This document shows, piece by piece, positions 9,632-12,761 of a DNA stretch of 12,761 bases. Under the pieces are notes generated by a model. That model worked only from the letters and a program-made list of their open reading frames with translations. It was not told the origin of the DNA and did no database searches. The translations under genes were made by a program, and so were the position numbers. This DNA is from Desulfuromonadaceae bacterium (GTDB lineage Bacteria; Desulfobacterota; Desulfuromonadia; Desulfuromonadales; SZUA-401). The number at the start of each line of letters is the position of its first letter. Position 1 is the stretch's first letter. Location of the stretch: contig QKBP01000066.1 in NCBI GenBank assembly GCA_003246035.1, forward strand, positions 1 to 12,761, in the 5' to 3' direction.

Positions 9632-10594
9632 ATGAAACGACTGGCCGTACTGACCAGCGGGGGGGACTGCTCCGGGATGAACGCCGCGATCCGCGCGGTG
9701 GTTCGGACCGCTCTGGCCGCGGGGATCGAGCCGATCGGCGTGCAGAAAGGGTACGACGGGCTGGTGCGCGGGCTGATGCAACCGCTCACCACCCGCAGCG
9801 TCAGCGGTATCCTGCAGCGCGGCGGGACGATCCTGCAGAGCGCGCGCAACATGCAGATGCACGACCCGGAGATCCAGCAGCAGATCAAGGCTGACCTTGC
9901 CCGCCGCGGGATCGAGGGGCTGGTGATCATCGGCGGCGACGGCTCGCTGCACGGCGCCCTGGCCCTCCACCGGCTCGGCATCCCGACCGTCGGCATCCCC
10001 GCCTCGATCGACAACGACATCCCCTTCACCGACATGTCGCTGGGGGTCGACACCGCCCTCAACAACATCCGCCACGCCGTCGACGCCCTCAAGGACACCG
10101 CCTCGTCCCACGACCGCGCCTTCGTGGTCGAGACCATGGGACGCGACTGCGGCTACCTTGCGGTGGTCTCGGCCATCGCCTGCGGCGCCGAGTTCGCCCT
10201 GATCCCCGAGCTCTCCTACGACCTCGAGACCATCTGCGCCGAGCTGCGCAAGCGCTTCAGCGAGGGGCGCGACAACTCGATCATCATGGTCGCCGAAGGG
10301 GCCGGCAAGGCGATCGACATCGCCGCCCAGATCAAGGACCGCATCGGCTTCGAGACCCGCGTGATGGTGCTCGGCCACTACCAGCGCGGCGGCTCCCCCT
10401 CCACCTTCGACCGCCTGATGGCCGCGCGCTTCGGGGTCGCGGCGGTTGAGCGGCTGCGCCAGGGCGAGAGCGGCACCATGGTCGGGCTGGCCTGCGGCGG
10501 GCTCATCTACACCCCCCTCGAGACCGTCCTCGCCGCCGGTCGGCGCCGGATCGATGACATGGTTCTGCAACTGGCGGGGGCCCTGGTCAACTGA
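9632..10594 (+). CDS. pfkA: ATP-dependent 6-phosphofructokinase
   Basis: Phosphorylates fructose 6-phosphate to fructose 1,6-bisphosphate in cytoplasmic glycolysis. At 320 residues it has the same length as E. coli PfkA, and the key residues fall on the same numbers: Y41, R72, D103-G104 (in GGDGS), the catalytic D127 and D129 (SIDND), R162, MGR169-171, E222, R243, H249 and R252. Gly104 with Ala124 indicates ATP as donor; pyrophosphate-dependent enzymes have Asp104 and Lys124. Two small departures are Ser125 for the usual Thr and Ala124 for Gly. The start ATG has AGGGGA four bases upstream. It is monocistronic in this window, with its own near-consensus promoter. No intrinsic terminator is visible downstream on the plus strand. 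Confidence 0.97.
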   Translation: MKRLAVLTSGGDCSGMNAAIRAVVRTALAAGIEPIGVQKGYDGLVRGLMQPLTTRSVSGILQRGGTILQSARNMQMHDPEIQQQIKADLARRGIEGLVIIGGDGSLHGALALHRLGIPTVGIPASIDNDIPFTDMSLGVDTALNNIRHAVDALKDTASSHDRAFVVETMGRDCGYLAVVSAIACGAEFALIPELSYDLETICAELRKRFSEGRDNSIIMVAEGAGKAIDIAAQIKDRIGFETRVMVLGHYQRGGSPSTFDRLMAARFGVAAVERLRQGESGTMVGLACGGLIYTPLETVLAAGRRRIDDMVLQLAGALVN

Positions 10595-10661
10595 TCTTAA
10601 CAGGTAGCTAACCAATCAAATCTCATAACAATTCAAATAATCGCATACCACCCACAAACAT

Positions 10662-10698
10662 AAAAAAATGCGAGCAACTCTTCGTAGAGTGTCCGCAT
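10662..10698 (-). terminator. Rho-independent terminator for the right-hand minus-strand genes
   Basis: On the minus strand ATGCG (10698-10694) pairs with CGCAT (10672-10668), and inside it ACTCT (10690-10686) pairs with AGAGT (10681-10677). The stem runs into a run of seven Ts. It would end transcripts coming from the broken small gene about 220 bases upstream. Confidence 0.65.
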
Positions 10699-10860
10699 CA
10701 TCCGTGTTCTACTCCCCGACCCGGACTACACAGGTCACTGGGAAGTGAATGTAAAATCGATAAGTCACCCAGAAAAGTTTCCTAAAAGTCTTTAGATGAT
10801 CTGGGAATGAGTTGCGATAGCATTTATTGAAAACTGTAATTATTCGTAGTTCTCATTCTT

Positions 10861-10876
10861 ATAAGTCGTGACTTAT
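10861..10876. promoter_or_regulatory. Dyad-symmetric site
   Basis: ATAAGTC-GT-GACTTAT is a seven-base perfect inverted repeat with a two-base centre. Flanking TTCTC (before) and GAGAA (after) extend it with a six-base bulge. A half-site ATAAGTCAC recurs about 100 bases to the left, near 10760. It could be an operator or a stem-loop; no regulator is known here. Confidence 0.3.
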
Positions 10877-10917
10877 GAGAAATATTCCCCGCCCATCTCG
10901 ATCATGTGGTCAAGTAA

Positions 10918-11183
10918 CTATTTGTAGTCTTGTTCGGATAGGCCATACTCTTTGCACAACATTTCAATGACATTTTTTTTGCCCGAGATTGACCACTCCA
11001 TCCAGTTGTCCCACTCGAAACTTAACTTTGCTTTTCCCTTTTCAGGTCATAGCCATCCATATCTATGCCCTTGTCAAAATTATCGTACTCAGCCGTTACG
11101 ATCCAGCCATCGGCGATGAGCTTTTTGATTGATTCATTGCCAATTTCTGTTTTGATCTGATTCAGAGTCTTCGAGAAGAACAT
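10918..11183 (-). pseudogene. Frameshifted small gene, unknown family
   Basis: Starting at ATG 11183 the frame reads 53 residues and stops at 11022-11024. The adjacent frame (shift of -1) continues from within 11025-11046 to a TAG at 10918-10920. Joining them gives an 88-residue, acidic, tryptophan-rich soluble protein (KKLIADGWIVTAEYDNFDKG, then LSFEWDNWMEWSISGKKN, then EMLCKEYGLSEQDYK). The coherent composition across both halves argues for one gene broken by a single-base loss. The likely site is one of the AAAA or GGG runs in the 22-base window where both frames are open. Programmed frameshifting or a sequencing error are alternatives. I do not recognise the family and assign no function. 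There is no signal peptide or membrane helix. A weak TAGGG lies nine or so bases upstream of the ATG. Confidence 0.55.
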
Positions 11184-11254
11184 TTATGTCGCCCTAAATA
11201 TGCCGCAATTTAGTAATTGCCTAGAGCCTCACGTCAGGCGTAAATTATCGATCG

Positions 11255-11413
11255 TTACTGCCTTTTACCATGTCGCAAAAAAACATAAACATTGATCAGT
11301 AAAGGATATATTAGAGGGGCTTCAACGAATTTTCCCTTGAAAAGAGCGAATGTGCTTAATAGCAAGCCAATGATCATTAGGACTATAAGCAGTATCGCAA
11401 TCGGACGATTCAT
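11255..11413 (-). CDS. Small hydrophobic protein, 52 residues
   Basis: ATG at 11413 to TAA at 11255-11257 encodes 52 residues. Two hydrophobic segments (about 5-24, IAILLIVLMIIGLLLSTFAL, and about 33-46) are separated by a short basic loop, FKGKFVEAP. The end is positively charged (RHGKRQ), so both termini would face the cytoplasm. No clear Shine-Dalgarno precedes it, which is the main doubt. It lies between the carbonic anhydrase gene and the frameshifted gene on the same strand, in the AT-rich segment. No family is recognised. A chance ORF of this length is possible, but the two clean membrane helices with a basic loop and tail are a coherent protein pattern. Confidence 0.4.
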   Translation of the reverse strand: MNRPIAILLIVLMIIGLLLSTFALFKGKFVEAPLIYPLLINVYVFLRHGKRQ

Positions 11414-11554
11414 GGTTTTCACGCATTAAAATCTCAAATCTGAATCTCCATAAATCTCGCATCCCAAAAAGCCCAAAACCATCTCACTGACCTTGGTGAA
11501 TGAGAACGTTTGGCATAAATGGTGACACAAGGAGCAATCCCCTGCTTGCGAATA

Positions 11555-12058
11555 TTAAGGTGCTACCTCTCTCAGTTGACCCGTGTCAACATCATAGATA
11601 AACCCTCTTACCAAGATGCTGTCAGGTATCCAAGGATGCGATCGTACCTTGCGGATTTGCTCGCGAACGTTCTCTTCCAAATCCGTGAAGGCAAGGAATC
11701 GTGCGGGGGCCACGGGCAACTTACCTGTTTCACGCTCCAGTCTCGACGCCAAGTCCTCGTCTTTGAAGGTGAGCATGCCGCACTTCGTATTATTGATAAT
11801 CATGAACTCCTGCGTCCCACCAATGTGGTGGGAGATGATGAGCGACCTCAGAACATCTTCAGTAACGATGCCCCCAGCATTGCGAATGATGTGTGCCGAG
11901 CCTAGACTGAGGCCGAGGAGCCTCGACACATGCACACGACAGTCCATGCAAGTCAACACAGACAACCCTAATTTGGGAGGCCTGCCCAAGAGACCGCTTT
12001 GAGTGAACCCTTCTGCGTATCTACTGTTGGCGTTCACAACTTTGTCGATGGCTGACAT
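11555..12058 (-). CDS. Beta-carbonic-anhydrase family protein with altered zinc site
   Basis: A 167-residue member of the short beta-carbonic anhydrases (Cab/Rv1284-like clade), which interconvert CO2 and bicarbonate in the cytoplasm using zinc held by Cys, His and Cys. Visible here: C37-M-D39-C-R41 (first zinc Cys and the Asp/Arg dyad), HIIRNAGG at 56-63, C93 in the TKCGML block, and the family C-terminus RGFIYDVDTGQLREV. The third zinc ligand, normally His in HxxC, is Asn90 (codon AAT), so the site reads N-T-K-C. Either zinc binding or activity is changed, or a water or another residue completes the site. Length and fold motifs are otherwise intact. AGAGGAGG lies six bases before ATG 12058. 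Codon use is less GC-rich than in the left-hand genes. Confidence 0.88.
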   Translation of the reverse strand: MSAIDKVVNANSRYAEGFTQSGLLGRPPKLGLSVLTCMDCRVHVSRLLGLSLGSAHIIRNAGGIVTEDVLRSLIISHHIGGTQEFMIINNTKCGMLTFKDEDLASRLERETGKLPVAPARFLAFTDLEENVREQIRKVRSHPWIPDSILVRGFIYDVDTGQLREVAP

Positions 12059-12110
12059 ATTGTCCTCCTCTCATTGGGTTGCTTAGCCACTAGTTTCTTC
12101 CTTTGGTTCC

Positions 12111-12116
12111 ATTGTA
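12111..12116 (-). promoter_or_regulatory. Possible -10 element for the carbonic anhydrase gene
   Basis: TACAAT on the minus strand, about 50 bases before ATG 12058. Candidate -35 sequences (TTGGGT at 15 bases, GATTGG at 17) fit poorly, so this is tentative. Confidence 0.3.
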
Positions 12117-12216
12117 GCGTACTTGAATCGAACCCAATCCGCGAGGCACTTTCAGCCTTTGATTACTGAGTATTCTACTCTCCAAGATAAGCGTGAAGCT
12201 GTTTCAACACAGAAAC

Positions 12217-12245
12217 AAAAAAGACGGCCACTGACATGTCCGTCT
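12217..12245 (-). terminator. Second, weaker terminator downstream of mobB
   Basis: On the minus strand AGACGG (12245-12240) pairs with CCGTCT (12227-12222) across a 12-base loop, followed by TTTTTT. It lies about 60 bases beyond the stronger terminator at 12308-12340. Confidence 0.6.
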
Positions 12246-12307
12246 CATTTATCCTCTTATTTCTAATCTGAGCACGAAAGCCCTTCAAACTTCCTGCCTC
12301 CAGGCAT

Positions 12308-12340
12308 AAAAAACCTCCCCAGCCTGAAAACTGGGGAGGT
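12308..12340 (-). terminator. Strong rho-independent terminator downstream of mobB
   Basis: On the minus strand a ten-base perfect stem ACCTCCCCAG/CTGGGGAGGT with an eight-base loop, followed by TTTTT. It would end the mobB transcript 175 bases after the stop codon. Confidence 0.92.
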
Positions 12341-12413
12341 ATAAGACTTATTCGCAAATTATCACTAGATTAACCAACCCCCTTGCGTCAGCAGTGGCCG
12401 GGAGCTTGTTCAC

Positions 12414-12455
12414 TAAATGGAGCCTATACCTTTTTTGGGGTTATAGTTCCGTTTA
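12414..12455. repeat. Long imperfect hairpin in the mobB 3' region
   Basis: Inverted arms: TAAA/TTTA, GGA/TCC, CTATA/TATAG and CC/GG, interrupted by one- to two-base mismatches or bulges, around TTTTTTGG (plus strand). It lies between the mobB stop and its terminator, so it would be transcribed. The function is unknown: an mRNA 3' element, a small RNA or a decayed mobile repeat. Confidence 0.45.
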
Positions 12456-12514
12456 TTTTCCACCAGAAGGGATCAATCAGGGCATGGGAATTGTCGACTT
12501 AATGAATGCAGTGG

Positions 12515-12761
12515 CTATTTCAGAAATCGTTCTTCGACAAAATCGGTAACCTGCTCGTGGTCGTTTAAGTCAAGCAACGGAACATCCAACTCCAGCGGCT
12601 CGTCCGAAGCGACAGCGAGCAGTGTTGGATCGTTTTCCTCTCCGCGGCACAGCAGGTTAGCGCTGCGCCCTTTTCGATACAGCTCGATTTTCGGTAAACC
12701 GCTCTTCTTGAACCCCTCAGTCAGAACGATATCGACATCGGAAAAATATTGCTCCAGCAAT
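12515..12761 (-). CDS. mobB: MobB-like molybdopterin-guanine dinucleotide cofactor protein, 3' part
   Basis: The last 81 residues of a gene that continues past the right edge. The stretch DIVLTEGFKKSGLPKIELYR matches the conserved (V/T)EGFKxxxxPKIExxR block of MobB. MobB is a P-loop GTP-binding protein that assists MobA in making the guanine dinucleotide form of molybdenum cofactor. The N-terminal P-loop lies outside the window. The tail, with DLNDHEQVTDFVEERFLK, is typical of the family's C-terminal helix. No true start lies inside the window: the first codon in frame at the edge is TTG, read as internal Leu. Genes for other cofactor steps or molybdoenzymes might lie just beyond. A fusion with MobA or MoeA upstream cannot be excluded from the visible part. 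Confidence 0.82.
   Translation of the reverse strand, partial: LLEQYFSDVDIVLTEGFKKSGLPKIELYRKGRSANLLCRGEENDPTLLAVASDEPLELDVPLLDLNDHEQVTDFVEERFLK

Larger units (their letters stand above)
10595..10917. other. AT-rich intergenic stretch after pfkA
   Basis: I see no credible gene in these 323 bases. They hold a minus-strand terminator (10662-10698), a bulged inverted repeat with CTGGG-GTGA and TCAC-CCAG arms (10738-10772), and a dyad at 10861-10876. Composition drops sharply from the GC-rich pfkA, which suggests an accessory or decayed segment. Confidence 0.6.
12059..12514. other. Intergenic region between mobB and the carbonic anhydrase gene
   Basis: These 456 bases contain no gene I can support. 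They hold a possible promoter for the carbonic anhydrase gene, two minus-strand terminators and a long imperfect hairpin, each listed separately. A 60-codon minus-strand frame at 12175-12357 runs through the stronger terminator and is rejected as a gene. Confidence 0.7.

Noticed and set aside
9518..10615. Minus-strand 365-residue open frame opposite pfkA
   Set aside because: It is a shadow of pfkA, whose motifs and length match the family exactly. The frame is low-complexity, rich in D, G, A and H.
10634..10700. Minus-strand 22-residue hydrophobic frame starting MMRTLYEELL
   Set aside because: It coincides with the terminator stem and T-run and has no ribosome-binding site.
11184..11254. Integron attC-like inverted repeat (GCCTGACGTGAGGC ... 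CTAGGC) after a small gene
   Set aside because: The core sites deviate from RYYYAAC/GTTRRRY and lie far too close together. No second attC was found around the other small genes.
12120..12150. tRNA-like GGTTCGATTC on the minus strand
   Set aside because: The T-loop sequence matches, but the flanking stem bases do not pair and no other tRNA arms are present.
12175..12357. Minus-strand 60-residue open frame
   Set aside because: Its first third is the strong mobB terminator hairpin, its end overlaps the second terminator, and there is no ribosome-binding site.
12424..12498. Minus-strand frame reading LIDPFWWKINGTITPKKV
   Set aside because: It has no start codon and only 24 codons between stops. 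It looks protein-like but cannot be supported as a gene; it is kept only as part of the structured-region finding.

Overview
The window looks like the chromosome of a GC-rich Gram-negative bacterium. The best guess is a Desulfuromonadia/Geobacter-type deltaproteobacterium. This is an inference from the gene families (an LpxH-type lipid A hydrolase, tandem periplasmic M16 peptidases, an ATP-type PfkA, a DUF948/YtxH pair, a long YihY protein) and from codon use. It rests on no marker gene.

Left part (1-4338): a minus-strand pair encodes a cytoplasmic TPR-repeat protein and a three-HMA copper-type P1B ATPase. The ATPase is cut by the left window edge, and only two bases separate the two genes. 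A plus-strand LpxH-like gene is transcribed away from the TPR gene, and its promoter lies almost on its start codon. Middle part (4313-9467): all minus strand. In transcription order it holds a zinc M16 peptidase with a signal peptide, its zinc-less M16 lipoprotein partner (TGATG overlap), a possible terminator, a DUF948/YtxG-like membrane protein, a YtxH-like membrane protein, a strong terminator, and a YihY/BrkB membrane protein with its own promoter and a long cytoplasmic C-terminal extension. The yihY tail overlaps the lpxH tail by 26 bp in antiparallel orientation. At 9468-9631 two back-to-back sigma-70-type promoters drive the M16 pair leftward and pfkA rightward.

Right part (10595-12761): base composition becomes visibly AT-richer and coding is sparse. 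On the minus strand lie the 3' end of mobB (cut by the right edge), a 3' region with a long imperfect hairpin and two terminators, a beta-carbonic-anhydrase-family gene lacking the usual zinc-binding His, a 52-residue candidate membrane protein, a frameshifted 88-residue gene and a terminator. This looks like accessory or degrading DNA.

Most of the window is housekeeping. The points most worth a second look are the His-to-Asn change in the carbonic anhydrase, the frameshifted small gene, the near-leaderless lpxH promoter, the copA start without a Shine-Dalgarno, and the structured mobB 3' region. I found no CRISPR array, insertion sequence, tRNA, rRNA or recognisable defence system.
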